DNA of 64,000 nucleotides from Kaistella antarctica (GTDB lineage: Bacteria; Bacteroidota; Bacteroidia; Flavobacteriales; Weeksellaceae). The notes under the pieces are model-generated. The model saw nothing but the letters and a program-made list of their open reading frames with translations. It did not search any database and was not told the DNA's origin. The translations under genes were made by a program, and so were the position numbers. Of this stretch, positions 43,529 to 51,998 are shown piece by piece. The DNA lies in the NCBI RefSeq assembly GCF_900109615.1, contig NZ_FOIX01000001.1, forward strand, positions 806,001 through 870,000, read 5' to 3'. The stretch's first letter is position 1. Each line of letters begins with the position of its first letter.

Positions 43529-44095
43529 TTACGAGAATTTCCCTCTCTGTCTCATGTTCGGATTGTGCATATGTTTCTGCATCGATGGCATTTTCAGCTG
43601 ATCTTTCAGCATCTTGATCTGGTCGGTCATCATTCCCGAGCTGTCCAGTCTTTTAGCTTCTTCCAAAAGTTGTTTTGCTTCCTGACGTCTGCCTTTTTGT
43701 ATTGCTCCCGCGGCGATATTTAAAGTTGCCATTGCGCGATCGTGCTTCATATTCAATCCATATTCCAAAGCTTTTTTCATGTAAGGTTCTACTTTACTCG
43801 GATTATCTTGAGCTAAAGTAAGTCCCTGTAAATAATGAAAATAGCCATACTGGGACTTGTGAAGTTGCGATTGGTAATTGGTGATTTTCGTCAACCAACT
43901 TCCTGCTTTTACCATGTTTTGTTTTCTTAAAAACCAAAAAGCCAATAAGATGTATTCGTTTTTGAAAAAGAGTAAAATCGGAATTCCCGAAAGAATCACC
44001 GTTACAATTCCCCAACCGATATTTCTGTTCATCATCAGATAAACTCCGAAAGCAATCATTATTGCGGTGATGACGAATTTTATATATTTATTCAT
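43529..44095 (-). CDS. membrane protein with C-terminal TPR-like repeats
   Basis: 188 residues. Two hydrophobic helices at about 5-21 and 26-48 form an N-terminal anchor. The rest has a repeat pattern resembling tetratricopeptide repeats (YGYFHYLQGLTLAQDNPSKVEPYMKKALEYG and AMATLNIAAGAIQKGRRQEAKQLLEEAKRL), likely a protein-protein scaffold. The far C-terminus is basic and methionine-rich. Function unknown. A -7 element lies at 44114-44121. Confidence 0.65.
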   Translation of the reverse strand: MNKYIKFVITAIMIAFGVYLMMNRNIGWGIVTVILSGIPILLFFKNEYILLAFWFLRKQNMVKAGSWLTKITNYQSQLHKSQYGYFHYLQGLTLAQDNPSKVEPYMKKALEYGLNMKHDRAMATLNIAAGAIQKGRRQEAKQLLEEAKRLDSSGMMTDQIKMLKDQLKMPSMQKHMHNPNMRQRGKFS

Positions 44096-44113
44096 TGTTA
44101 AATTTTAATGGTG

Positions 44114-44121
44114 CAAAGATA
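44114..44121 (-). promoter_or_regulatory. -7 promoter element of the TPR-like gene
   Basis: Minus-strand TATCTTTG, matching TAnnTTTG, 18 nt from the ATG at 44095. Confidence 0.55.
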
Positions 44122-44159
44122 ATAATTTGAGTTGAAAATAGAAGTCTACGGTTGGATAC

Positions 44160-44663
44160 TTATTTTTCAGCCAATTTTACTTTTCGCTCATAGGTTTGAA
44201 AGCAAAAATCAAACTCGTTCTTTTCATCTTTCTCATGACAAACTTCCTCTATTTTATTCCAGATTTTTGGATCAATCTTAGGAAAAAAAGTATCTGCTTC
44301 TAAGTTGGTCTGAACTAAAGTTACTTCTAGTTTATCCGTCAAGTCTAAGGTTTGTTCATAAATGTTTCCGCCACCAATGATGAAAACTTGTTCATCTATT
44401 TTCTTGGCAAACTTCACCGCTTCCTTTACACTTCCCACGATCAGTATTCCCTCTTCGAACCAGTCTTTTTTTCTGCTGACTACAATGTTTGTACGATCAG
44501 GAAGCGCTTTGCCAATACTTTCATACGTTTTTCGACCCATGATAATAGGGTGGTCAGTAGTCATTTCTTTAAAATGTTTTAAATCTTTTGGCAAATGCCA
44601 AAGTAACTGATTATCTGCCCCAATTTCATTGTCTAGTCCCATCGCCACAACAATTGTAATCAT
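44160..44663 (-). CDS. folA: dihydrofolate reductase
   Basis: 167 residues, normal length. AMGLDNEIGADNQLLWHLPKDL at 7-28 is the substrate and NADPH region, and IMGRKTYESIG near 41-51 follows. It reduces dihydrofolate with NADPH. It has its own -7 element (44679-44686). Confidence 0.96.
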   Translation of the reverse strand: MITIVVAMGLDNEIGADNQLLWHLPKDLKHFKEMTTDHPIIMGRKTYESIGKALPDRTNIVVSRKKDWFEEGILIVGSVKEAVKFAKKIDEQVFIIGGGNIYEQTLDLTDKLEVTLVQTNLEADTFFPKIDPKIWNKIEEVCHEKDEKNEFDFCFQTYERKVKLAEK

Positions 44664-44678
44664 TTTTTTAAATTTTCA

Positions 44679-44686
44679 CAAATTTA
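44679..44686 (-). promoter_or_regulatory. -7 promoter element of folA
   Basis: Minus-strand TAAATTTG matches TAnnTTTG, 15 nt from the ATG. Confidence 0.55.
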
Positions 44687-44698
44687 GCACATAATTTG

Positions 44699-44706
44699 TA
44701 TATTTG
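44699..44706 (+). promoter_or_regulatory. -7 promoter element of the lemA operon
   Basis: TATATTTG matches TAnnTTTG and lies 32 nt before the ATG at 44739. Confidence 0.55.
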
Positions 44707-44738
44707 GGTATCGCATTAAATTAAAAAAATAATAAACT

Positions 44739-45347
44739 ATGAGAAACAAAGGATGTATGAGCGCCGGAACAATCGGGATTGCTCTACTTGTAATTGCCGT
44801 GCTGGTTTTTTTCTGGGGAAAAAATGGCTACAATAATTTCGTTGCCAAAGAGCAGACCGTCAATACCAAATGGTCGAATGTAGAAACCGTTTATCAGAAA
44901 CGCGCCAACCTAATTCCCAATTTAGAGCGTACCGTAAAATCTTATTCCCAATTCGAGCAAGAAACTTTAACCAAAGTAATCGAGGCTCGTTCAAAAGCTA
45001 CTTCAATTACGATCGACCCTACGAATATGACCGAAGCGGACTTGGCGAAATTCCAGGCAGCCCAAGGTGAATTAAGTGGAACATTAAGCAAGTTGATGGC
45101 GGTGGTAGAACAATATCCAAATTTGAAAGCTGATCAGCAATACCTTAATTTCCAAAGAGAATATATCGCGATCGAAAACAGTATTCGCAGCGAGACGGTC
45201 TATTTTAACGAAGCAGCGAATGAGTATAATATTACCATTAAATCATTCCCAAATAATATTTTGGCCAACTTCACCAATTTCAAAGAAAAACCAACTTTCA
45301 AAGCAGCTGCAGGTGCTGAAAATGCTCCAGAAGTTTTTAGTAACTAA
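44739..45347 (+). CDS. lemA: LemA family protein
   Basis: 202 residues. One N-terminal membrane helix at about 9-26 precedes a helical periplasmic or cytoplasmic domain with the LemA motifs YNNFVAKEQTVNTKWSNVETVYQKRANLIPNL. The family often sits with TPM proteins, as here: the next gene starts on the last base of the lemA stop (TAATG), and a third gene overlaps that. Function of the module is not settled; envelope stability is a reasonable guess. Confidence 0.9.
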   Translation: MRNKGCMSAGTIGIALLVIAVLVFFWGKNGYNNFVAKEQTVNTKWSNVETVYQKRANLIPNLERTVKSYSQFEQETLTKVIEARSKATSITIDPTNMTEADLAKFQAAQGELSGTLSKLMAVVEQYPNLKADQQYLNFQREYIAIENSIRSETVYFNEAANEYNITIKSFPNNILANFTNFKEKPTFKAAAGAENAPEVFSN

Positions 45348-45775
45348 TGAATAGCTTCCTTACAGATTATCAAATGGCTTCTCTCGTAGAAGCCATTCAA
45401 ACAGCAGAAAATCACACCCGAGGTGAAATCAAAGTTCATATTGATTCTACCACCGAAGGAAATAACGCAGAGATTGCTTTTGAGGTTTTCAAAAGACTCT
45501 GTGAGAATAAAACTGTTGCCAAAACTGCGGTGCTTTTTCATGTCAATTTTGAACAGCAGTATCTTACCATTATCGGCGACGAAGGAATTCACCAGAAAGT
45601 TCACCAAAGATTTTGGGATAAAATGCATGATGAAATTACGATCGCATTTTCTAACCAAAAATATTTTGAGGGTCTAAAAAGTGGCATCCTGCAAACCGGT
45701 CTCGAATTGAAAAAACACTTCCCCGTTGTGGGAGAAAATCCAAACGAACTTCCTAATGAGATTACGTTCTCTTAA
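45347..45775 (+). CDS. TPM domain protein, soluble
   Basis: 142 residues. The TPM (YgcG) domain fills most of the protein: LVEAIQTAENHTRGEIKVHID at the start and YLTIIGDEGIHQKVHQRFWDKM in the middle. It has no signal peptide. The start overlaps lemA by one base and the end overlaps the next TPM gene by 20 nt, so the three genes form a tightly coupled operon. Confidence 0.8.
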   Translation: MNSFLTDYQMASLVEAIQTAENHTRGEIKVHIDSTTEGNNAEIAFEVFKRLCENKTVAKTAVLFHVNFEQQYLTIIGDEGIHQKVHQRFWDKMHDEITIAFSNQKYFEGLKSGILQTGLELKKHFPVVGENPNELPNEITFS

Positions 45776-46556
45776 ATATCTTTTTGCCTTATTTTTTTTA
45801 GGTTTAAACATCATCGTTTTTGCCCAGTTAATTCCTAAAAAGCCAACCAAAATATTTCCGGTTACGGATAATGTTGGGTTATTGACGGAAACTGAGAAAA
45901 ATCAAATCAATCAAAAGTTAATCAAGTTTTACGATTCTACTTCTACAGAAATTGCCGTAATTATTGTTCCAACCACTAGTGGTGAAGACATTAATTACCT
46001 CGCGACGATGTATGGCGAAAAATGGGGGATTGGTGAAAAAGAGCAGGATAACGGTATTGTTTTTCTGATCGCTACCGAAGATCGGAAGTTTGCTATACAG
46101 CAGGGAAGAGGCGTTGAGCGATATTTAACAGCATCTGTTGCAGGACAAATCTTAGATTATATTGTAACTCCAAATTTCAAACAAGGCTTGTGGTACGACG
46201 GAATTAACCGCGGCACAGACGCTTTAATGGAAGCCGTGCAAGGGAAATTTAAACCCATTGCTAAAGATCCAAATCAGGACGGTTTAAGCTCCTCTCAGAT
46301 TTTAATGATTGCCTTTTTTGTTTTCATCATCATTAGTTTCTTATCTAAAGGTGGCGGCGGAAATGGCGGACGCAATGACGATGAAGATGTGATCCTATCA
46401 CGAAGAGGCAGAAGTTCCTATCCAGGCGGATTCTTTCCCTTCCCAGGAAGTTTTGGCGGTGGTGGATTTGGTGGTGGCTCAAGCGGTGGCGGTGGATTTG
46501 GCGGCTTCGGCGGCGGCGGAAGTTTCGGCGGCGGCGGTGCTTCTGGCGGTTGGTAG
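45756..46556 (+). CDS. TPM domain protein, membrane-anchored and Gly-rich
   Basis: 266 residues from the ATG at 45756, which gives a clean signal peptide (MRLRSLKYLFALFFLGLNIIVFAQ); a longer frame starting at 45726 lacks this. The TPM domain (about 25-170) is followed by a membrane helix (LMIAFFVFIIISFL) and a Gly-rich tail of GGGGFGG and GGGS motifs. The tail is typical of YgcG-like proteins. It overlaps the upstream TPM gene by 20 nt. Confidence 0.83.
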   Translation: MRLRSLKYLFALFFLGLNIIVFAQLIPKKPTKIFPVTDNVGLLTETEKNQINQKLIKFYDSTSTEIAVIIVPTTSGEDINYLATMYGEKWGIGEKEQDNGIVFLIATEDRKFAIQQGRGVERYLTASVAGQILDYIVTPNFKQGLWYDGINRGTDALMEAVQGKFKPIAKDPNQDGLSSSQILMIAFFVFIIISFLSKGGGGNGGRNDDEDVILSRRGRSSYPGGFFPFPGSFGGGGFGGGSSGGGGFGGFGGGGSFGGGGASGGW

Positions 46557-46562
46557 TTTGTA

Positions 46563-46583
46563 AAGAGCCAAGTAAAAAGAAAA
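46563..46583. repeat. AAGAGCC-AAGTAAA heptad repeat after the TPM gene
   Basis: Units AAGAGCC, AAGTAAA, AAGAAAA begin 6 nt after the stop codon. It matches the repeat at the ruvB stop. Confidence 0.6.
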
Positions 46584-46652
46584 AACACGTAAGTGAGAAT
46601 GCCTTTCAATTAAAATGTATTTAAATTATTAGACATGTAACAAATCAATAGG

Positions 46653-46670
46653 AACGGGCTTTAGCCCGTT
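46653..46670 (+). terminator. intrinsic terminator of the lemA operon
   Basis: Stem AACGGGC (46653-46659) with GCCCGTT (46664-46670), loop TTTA, followed by a T-run. The rest of the 264-nt gap (46557-46820) holds only this hairpin and the heptad repeat. Confidence 0.88.
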
Positions 46671-46820
46671 TTTTTTATTGGATATTTCTGTAGGCTTCAG
46701 CCAAAACTTATTTATAGTATTCATGGAACTAAAGAGGGTTATCTGATTTCTGAATTTTAATGCAAAAAAAACAGTCCAAATTCTGAACTGATTTTTTTAA
46801 TGATTAAACTTGACTATTCT

Positions 46821-47618
46821 TTACTGAATCGAAACGCTTCCGCCACTACTTTCTTTTTGGCTGATCACATTGAGATTTCCTTTTCTATAAATGTTAATGT
46901 CACCTGATGAACTTGCAGAGGCGTCTAGCTGATCGGAAACTGATAAGCTAATGTCTCCGCTACTTGAGGCACTTACATCAGCATTTTCCGCAACGACATT
47001 TTTGGCATTTAAAGTTCCGGATGAAGAAGATTTCATTTTTGCATTTTTTGTTTTACCCGAAATGATCACATCACCAGAAGACGAAACTTGAGTATCTAAA
47101 TTAACGGCCCAAACAGTTCCAGAGTAAGTTCCTGAACTAGAAACAGCAATTGACAAATCGTTGGCTTCCAAATTTCCTTTTATACTTCCAGAACTAGAAA
47201 CTTGAATATCTGTTTTGTCTTGAGTGAATTGATCTTTAATGATAATGCTTGCGGAGGAACTTGCTTTAATGGAGGAGAAATCTTTAGCAAAAATTTTCAC
47301 GGCCACATTTCGGGCAGAAATATTCAAATTTGGTTTGAAATGGATGTACAATTGACCGTTGTTATTTTCTACCAAAACGTCATCTAAAATATCAGCAGGA
47401 GCCGTAACCACCACTTTTTCTACACTCGCTTTTACTACTTCTGCCTTGATTGATTGGGCTACTTTAATTTCATCAAAGGAAAAATTATATTCTTTATTTT
47501 TTATAATGCCGGTTCCTTCTTTTGGTGTCATATTAAAAGGAAACCCACTATCGGATTTGACATTGCAAGCTGTTAATAATAAAAATGCAGATAAAACGGA
47601 AATAGATAATGTTTTCAT
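46821..47618 (-). CDS. GIN-domain (DUF2807) lipoprotein
   Basis: 265 residues from the ATG at 47618, chosen because the signal MKTLSISVLSAFLLLTAC (lipobox LTAC, Cys18) begins there; the frame runs on upstream to 47822 without signal features. The GIN beta-helix (about 55-265) shows the SSG and SSS turn repeats. It is a stand-alone relative of the GIN half of the gene at 13226-14473. It is divergent from dcp over 79 nt with back-to-back promoter boxes. Confidence 0.83.
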   Translation of the reverse strand: MKTLSISVLSAFLLLTACNVKSDSGFPFNMTPKEGTGIIKNKEYNFSFDEIKVAQSIKAEVVKASVEKVVVTAPADILDDVLVENNNGQLYIHFKPNLNISARNVAVKIFAKDFSSIKASSSASIIIKDQFTQDKTDIQVSSSGSIKGNLEANDLSIAVSSSGTYSGTVWAVNLDTQVSSSGDVIISGKTKNAKMKSSSSGTLNAKNVVAENADVSASSSGDISLSVSDQLDASASSSGDINIYRKGNLNVISQKESSGGSVSIQ

Positions 47619-47647
47619 AGGTTCAATGGTGTTAAGGTTTATTATGT

Positions 47648-47676
47648 TAAAGATAAAATTAAAATTAATATCTTTA
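47648..47676. promoter_or_regulatory. back-to-back promoter boxes, GIN lipoprotein and dcp
   Basis: TAAAGATA at 47648-47655 (reading TATCTTTA on the minus strand) and TATCTTTA at 47669-47676 are inverted copies of a near-consensus -7 element. Both have A instead of G at the last position. Confidence 0.45.
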
Positions 47677-47697
47677 TACCTTAATAACAATTTACGA

Positions 47698-49839
47698 ATG
47701 AAAAATATTACATCAATTTTTTTAATTTCATCTCTGGCCATTGCAAGTGGCTGTACCACTATGAAAACTTCAGACAATAATTCTACGGAAATTCCGGCAC
47801 CCAACGCGAATATGGCGAACAATCCTTTTATGAAGAAAAGTTCGCTGCAATATCAAGCTCCGGAATTTAATAAGATTAGGGACAGCCATTTTAAACCAGC
47901 TTTTGAGTATGGAATAAAAGTTCAGTTGGCAGAAATCGAAAATATCGCGAACAACACGGCCGCACCAACTTTTGAAAATACAATTCTCGCACTGGAGAAT
48001 AGCGGTGAAGTGTTGCGACGTGCTCAAACCGTCTTTTATAATTTGACAGGTTCTAATACCAATCCAGATCTTCAAAAAATAGAAGTGGAATACGCTCCAA
48101 TTTTTGCCGGCTTATCTGATAAGATTTATCTTAATGAAAAATTATTTAATCGAATTAAAGCAATCAATACTTTAAATTTAGGTTCCGAAGAAAAGCGAGT
48201 TTTGGAATTATACACTACCAATTTCGAAATTGCGGGTGCCAATTTATCGCCGGATAATAAAGTAAAGGTTAAGAAAATCAATGAAGAATTAGCTACCCTG
48301 TCTACCCAGTTTTCTAATAAATTATTAGATGCCAGAAAGAATGGAGCACTTCTGATCAGTGACGTAAAAGAATTAGATGGGCTTTCTGCGGACGAAATTG
48401 CAGCTGCCGCGGCAGATGCAAAAGCTGCTGGAAAAACGGGTTATTTGCTTTCACTGCAAAACACGACTCAACAACCGCTTCTTCAAAATCTAAAGAATAG
48501 AGCCACAAGAGAAAAATTATTTAAAGCGTCTTGGTACCGCGCTGAAAAAGATAATGCTGATGACACCAGAAGCATTCTTGAAAGACAAGCGAAACTAAGA
48601 ATGGAGAAAGCACATTTGATGGGCAAAAAATCTTTCGCTGAGTGGAAGTTGCAAGATCAAATGGCGAAGACTCCAGAGAACGCAATCAATCTTTTGGCAC
48701 AATTGGCAAAACCTGCCGTGGAAACGGCAAAGAGAGAAAGTGACGAAATTCAAGCTTTGATTAATAAGCAAAAAGGTGGCTTTACGGTCGAACCTTGGGA
48801 CTGGAATTTTTATGCAGAACAAGTTCGAAAAGAAAAATATGATTTAGATGAAAATCAAATCAAACCTTATTTTGAAGTGAAGACTGTGTTAGAAAAAGGC
48901 GTTTTTTACGCAGCTGAAAAGTTCTACGGAATTACTTTTAAAGAAAGAAATGACTTGCCAGTTTATCATCCAGATGTAGTGGCATATGAAGTGTATGATC
49001 GTGATGGCAAATCTTTAGCGATTTACTATTTGGATTTCTATACCAGAAATAATAAAAATGGTGGAGCTTGGATGAGCAACTTTGTAGATCAATCGCATTT
49101 ATTGGATCAAAAACCAGTAATCGTAAATGTCTTTAATTATCAAAAACCGGCCGAAGGAAAACCATCTTTGATTTCTTACGATGATGTAACGACCATGTTC
49201 CATGAATTTGGACATACACTACACGGCCTGTTTGCGGATCAAAAATACACTTCTATTTCAGGAACCAGCGTCCCTCGTGATTTTGTAGAGTTCCCTTCTC
49301 AGATTAATGAGTTTTTCGCGTTGGAACCTGCCGTCTTAAAAAATTATGCTTTGCATTATCAAACTAAAAAACCGATGCCACAGGCTTTGGTAGATAAAAT
49401 TAAAAAAGCGGGAACGTTTAATCAAGGATATTCTACGACAGAGTTAGTTTCTGCCGCTACGATTGATATGAACTGGCATTCCGTAACTGATGAATCGCAG
49501 TTTAAACCAACCTTAGACTTTGAAAAAAGTGTTTTGGCGAAATATGGCTTTAACTTGAAGCAAGTTCCACCGAGATATCATTCTCCTTATTTTGCACACA
49601 TTTGGGGCGGCGGATATTCGGCAGGATATTACGCTTACATGTGGAGCGATATGTTGAATTCTAATGCCTGGGACTGGATTTCCAAAAATGGTGGCATGAC
49701 CCGAGCAAATGGAGACCGTTTCCGGAAATACATTTTATCAGTTGGAAATTCTGTCGATTTGAATACGGCATTCAAACAGTTTACAGGAAAAGATCCAGAT
49801 ATCAAACCATTATTGAAGGATAAAGGATTTATTAAATAA
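47698..49839 (+). CDS. dcp: M3 family peptidyl-dipeptidase
   Basis: 713 residues from the ATG at 47698; a longer frame extends upstream to 47359 inside the GIN gene but lacks a signal, whereas MKNITSIFLISSLAIASGC is a lipoprotein signal (Cys19). The zinc motif HEFGH is at 502-506, with a distal Glu in FPSQINEF near 530. Dcp-type enzymes remove C-terminal dipeptides. Here the enzyme should be periplasmic and membrane-anchored. Confidence 0.92.
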   Translation: MKNITSIFLISSLAIASGCTTMKTSDNNSTEIPAPNANMANNPFMKKSSLQYQAPEFNKIRDSHFKPAFEYGIKVQLAEIENIANNTAAPTFENTILALENSGEVLRRAQTVFYNLTGSNTNPDLQKIEVEYAPIFAGLSDKIYLNEKLFNRIKAINTLNLGSEEKRVLELYTTNFEIAGANLSPDNKVKVKKINEELATLSTQFSNKLLDARKNGALLISDVKELDGLSADEIAAAAADAKAAGKTGYLLSLQNTTQQPLLQNLKNRATREKLFKASWYRAEKDNADDTRSILERQAKLRMEKAHLMGKKSFAEWKLQDQMAKTPENAINLLAQLAKPAVETAKRESDEIQALINKQKGGFTVEPWDWNFYAEQVRKEKYDLDENQIKPYFEVKTVLEKGVFYAAEKFYGITFKERNDLPVYHPDVVAYEVYDRDGKSLAIYYLDFYTRNNKNGGAWMSNFVDQSHLLDQKPVIVNVFNYQKPAEGKPSLISYDDVTTMFHEFGHTLHGLFADQKYTSISGTSVPRDFVEFPSQINEFFALEPAVLKNYALHYQTKKPMPQALVDKIKKAGTFNQGYSTTELVSAATIDMNWHSVTDESQFKPTLDFEKSVLAKYGFNLKQVPPRYHSPYFAHIWGGGYSAGYYAYMWSDMLNSNAWDWISKNGGMTRANGDRFRKYILSVGNSVDLNTAFKQFTGKDPDIKPLLKDKGFIK

Positions 49840-49868
49840 GCCTTAAGTTTTAGACAATAGATAATACT

Positions 49869-49892
49869 TAACCGCAGAAATTTCTGCGGTTA
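49869..49892 (+). terminator. intrinsic terminator of dcp
   Basis: A perfect 24-nt palindrome (TAACCGCAGAAA and its inverse) is followed by TTTTTG. It separates dcp from the GC-rich repeat element. Confidence 0.9.
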
Positions 49893-49941
49893 TTTTTGTT
49901 TAAAAATGAAAAAGTTGTGGAAATACAAACTGGAAGAAGTT

Positions 49942-50030
49942 CTAGCCCGGATGGCAGCGGAAATCCTTTTTTTTTGGTGTTGGGAAAAGGTGTTGGCGAA
50001 AAAAGATTGCAGCGGATAGCCGGACTGATT
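49942..50030. repeat. GC-rich intergenic repeat element, copy 2
   Basis: Left block TAGCCCGGATGGCAGCGG and right block AGATTGCAGCGGATAGCC surround a T- and G-rich core. Block order matches the element at 15811-15930. A 66-codon frame overlaps it but has no family match and is dismissed. Confidence 0.6.
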
Positions 50031-50070
50031 TTTCTAAGAAGCAAAAACTGTTTTGCTCCAAAAAAATTCT

Positions 50071-50078
50071 TAATTTTG
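50071..50078 (+). promoter_or_regulatory. -7 promoter element of the aminotransferase
   Basis: TAATTTTG matches TAnnTTTG, 17 nt before the ATG at 50096. Confidence 0.55.
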
Positions 50079-50095
50079 CAGACAAATAAATCATA

Positions 50096-51301
50096 ATGCC
50101 AAAAATTTCAGTAAGAGCGCAAAAGATGCCTGCCTCACCGGTAAGAAAGCTGGTTCCCTACGCCCTACAAGCGAAACAAAGAGGAATCAAAGTTTATCAT
50201 TTAAATATTGGTCAGCCCGATATTGAAACACCGCAATCTGCTTTGGATGCAGTGAAAAATAATGATTTAAAAATCTTTGAATACGCACTTTCAGAAGGTA
50301 ATTTAGAGTATAGGTCTGCGCTGAAAGATTATTATCACATGCTTGGTTTTACGGATCTTACGACTGATAATTTCATCGTGACCAATGGTGGATCTGAAGC
50401 TTTGAATTTTGCTCTTTCGACTTTATGTGATGATGGCGATGAAGTGATTATTCCAGAACCTTATTATGCGAATTACAATGGGTTTGCCAGCACTTTTAAT
50501 ATCAATGTTGTGGCAGTAACTTCGACGATTGATACGGGATTTGCGTTGCCGCCGATTGAAGATTTTGAGAAAAAAATTACGCCGAAAACAAAAGCGATTT
50601 TAATTTGTAATCCTGGGAATCCGACTGGTTATTTATACACCCGTGAAGAGTTACAGCAATTGGCTGATATTGCTTTAAGACATGATATTGTGATCATTTC
50701 TGATGAGGTTTACAGAGAATATGTGTACGATGGAAAGCAAGCGGTTTCAATGTTTGATTTCCCTGAAATTGCTGAGAATTGCATTATCATTGATTCTGAA
50801 TCAAAAAGATATTCCATGTGCGGCGTAAGAATCGGCTGTATGATTACACGTTCTAAAAAAATTCATGATGCGGCGATGCTTTTTGCACAAGCGAGATTGA
50901 GTCCAGTCCTTTTGGGACAGATTGCAGCAGCGGCAGCTCATCAAAATGATGCAGAATATATATTGAAAGTTCGTGCAGAATATACGCACCGTAGAAATGT
51001 TTTGGTAGACTTGCTCAACGGAATTCCGGGAGTGATTTGTCCGAAACCAAAAGGAGCTTTTTATTGTGCCGTAGAACTTCCGGTTGATGATACTGATAAG
51101 TTTGCGCAATGGTTGCTCGAAAGTTATTCGCACAATAACGAAACCATTATGGTGGCGCCAATGAGTGGTTTTTACAGCGACCCAGAATTGGGTAAAAAAC
51201 AAGTGCGAATTGCCTATGTTTTAAAAGAAGATGATTTGAGAAGAAGTGTAGAATTGTTGAATGATGCACTACAAAAATATAAGATTGAATTTGGTCTTTA
51301 A
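50096..51301 (+). CDS. class I/II pyridoxal-phosphate aminotransferase
   Basis: 401 residues. N-terminal LNIGQPDIETPQSALDAV, the substrate/PLP motif NPGNPTGYLY (about 180-189), ISDEVYREYVYDG (about 205-217) and the Schiff-base lysine in DSESKRYSMCG (near 238) are in order. The fold is the aspartate/aromatic family; the amino donor is not clear from the sequence. Monocistronic with a terminator. Confidence 0.9.
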   Translation: MPKISVRAQKMPASPVRKLVPYALQAKQRGIKVYHLNIGQPDIETPQSALDAVKNNDLKIFEYALSEGNLEYRSALKDYYHMLGFTDLTTDNFIVTNGGSEALNFALSTLCDDGDEVIIPEPYYANYNGFASTFNINVVAVTSTIDTGFALPPIEDFEKKITPKTKAILICNPGNPTGYLYTREELQQLADIALRHDIVIISDEVYREYVYDGKQAVSMFDFPEIAENCIIIDSESKRYSMCGVRIGCMITRSKKIHDAAMLFAQARLSPVLLGQIAAAAAHQNDAEYILKVRAEYTHRRNVLVDLLNGIPGVICPKPKGAFYCAVELPVDDTDKFAQWLLESYSHNNETIMVAPMSGFYSDPELGKKQVRIAYVLKEDDLRRSVELLNDALQKYKIEFGL

Positions 51302-51311
51302 TAGTATTAAG

Positions 51312-51331
51312 AGCGGGTTTTTTAGCCCGCT
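51312..51331 (+). terminator. intrinsic terminator
   Basis: Stem AGCGGG (51312-51317) with CCCGCT (51326-51331), followed by TTTTTATTT. Confidence 0.8.
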
Positions 51332-51388
51332 TTTTATTTAAACGCAACGGCGCAAAGGTTTAATCCTTAATGTTGCTAAATTTACGGG

Positions 51389-51413
51389 CGCAAAGGCTTT
51401 TCCCTTAGCGAAG
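51389..51413 (+). repeat. solo copy of the GxxExxY-flanking repeat
   Basis: 22 of 25 bases match the left arm at 26775-26799, in the same orientation. No GxxExxY gene or second arm lies near it. Confidence 0.7.
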
Positions 51414-51476
51414 TTTGCAAAGAATTTTTAATCACTTCCACATTCAAAAATAATAGAATCTTTATAAAATTTGAAA

Positions 51477-51995
51477 ATGAGTTTAGATCATAAATGTTCG
51501 ATTTGCGGTGAGATTCATGATGATTATCCAGCACTCACTTTTGCCTATCCCAATTCATATTATTGGCTGACTGAAGAACAAAAAAACACGTTTAAAATTA
51601 ACATTGATGCTGATTTTTGTACGATCGAATATCCGGACCGAATAGATCGATTTATTCGAGTGGTGCTGAAGCAGAAGATTGTAAAATCCTCGATATATTT
51701 GGAATACGGACTTTGGGTTTATCTCAATGAAGAGGATTATGAAGACTATGCCGCCAATTTTAATAATACAAACCATGAAAGGGTCTATTTTGGTTGGCTG
51801 AGCAATGCACTGCCAGATTATCAATTTGAAAAAAGTATCGCCATGGATGTTAAAACAAAACCAGGTAATGAACGACCGGAAGTTTATCCTCAACTGGATT
51901 TTAGTCATCCCTTTGTTGTTGACTTTTATAACGGAATTATCAAAGAGGAAGCCGAAAAAAGAATTCACAATATGCTCTCAAACATTGCTCCATAA
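51477..51995 (+). CDS. DUF2199 family protein
   Basis: 172 residues from the ATG at 51477 (a TTG is open 6 nt upstream). The N-terminus CSICGEIHDDYPAL has a CxxC near a His-Asp-Asp, the hallmark of DUF2199, and possibly binds zinc. The stop is 3 nt before the ATG of murB, so it is in the murB operon. Function not established. Confidence 0.78.
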   Translation: MSLDHKCSICGEIHDDYPALTFAYPNSYYWLTEEQKNTFKINIDADFCTIEYPDRIDRFIRVVLKQKIVKSSIYLEYGLWVYLNEEDYEDYAANFNNTNHERVYFGWLSNALPDYQFEKSIAMDVKTKPGNERPEVYPQLDFSHPFVVDFYNGIIKEEAEKRIHNMLSNIAP

Positions 51996-51998
51996 ATA

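Noticed and set aside
46418-46609. Minus-strand proline-rich open frame over the Gly-rich TPM tail
   Set aside because: It is the antisense reading of a GGC/GGN-rich coding tail and has no independent support.
47359-47697. Upstream extension of the dcp frame
   Set aside because: It lies inside the GIN lipoprotein gene on the opposite strand. The ATG at 47698 gives a clear lipoprotein signal, and a -7-like box lies between.
47619-47822. Upstream extension of the GIN lipoprotein frame
   Set aside because: It runs over the dcp start and lacks signal features; the lipobox start at 47618 is preferred.
49896-50096. 66-codon open frame between dcp and the aminotransferase gene
   Set aside because: It overlaps the GC-rich repeat element and the aminotransferase promoter, has no recognisable domain, and no ribosome-binding site was seen. 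Its reading is explained by the repeat.
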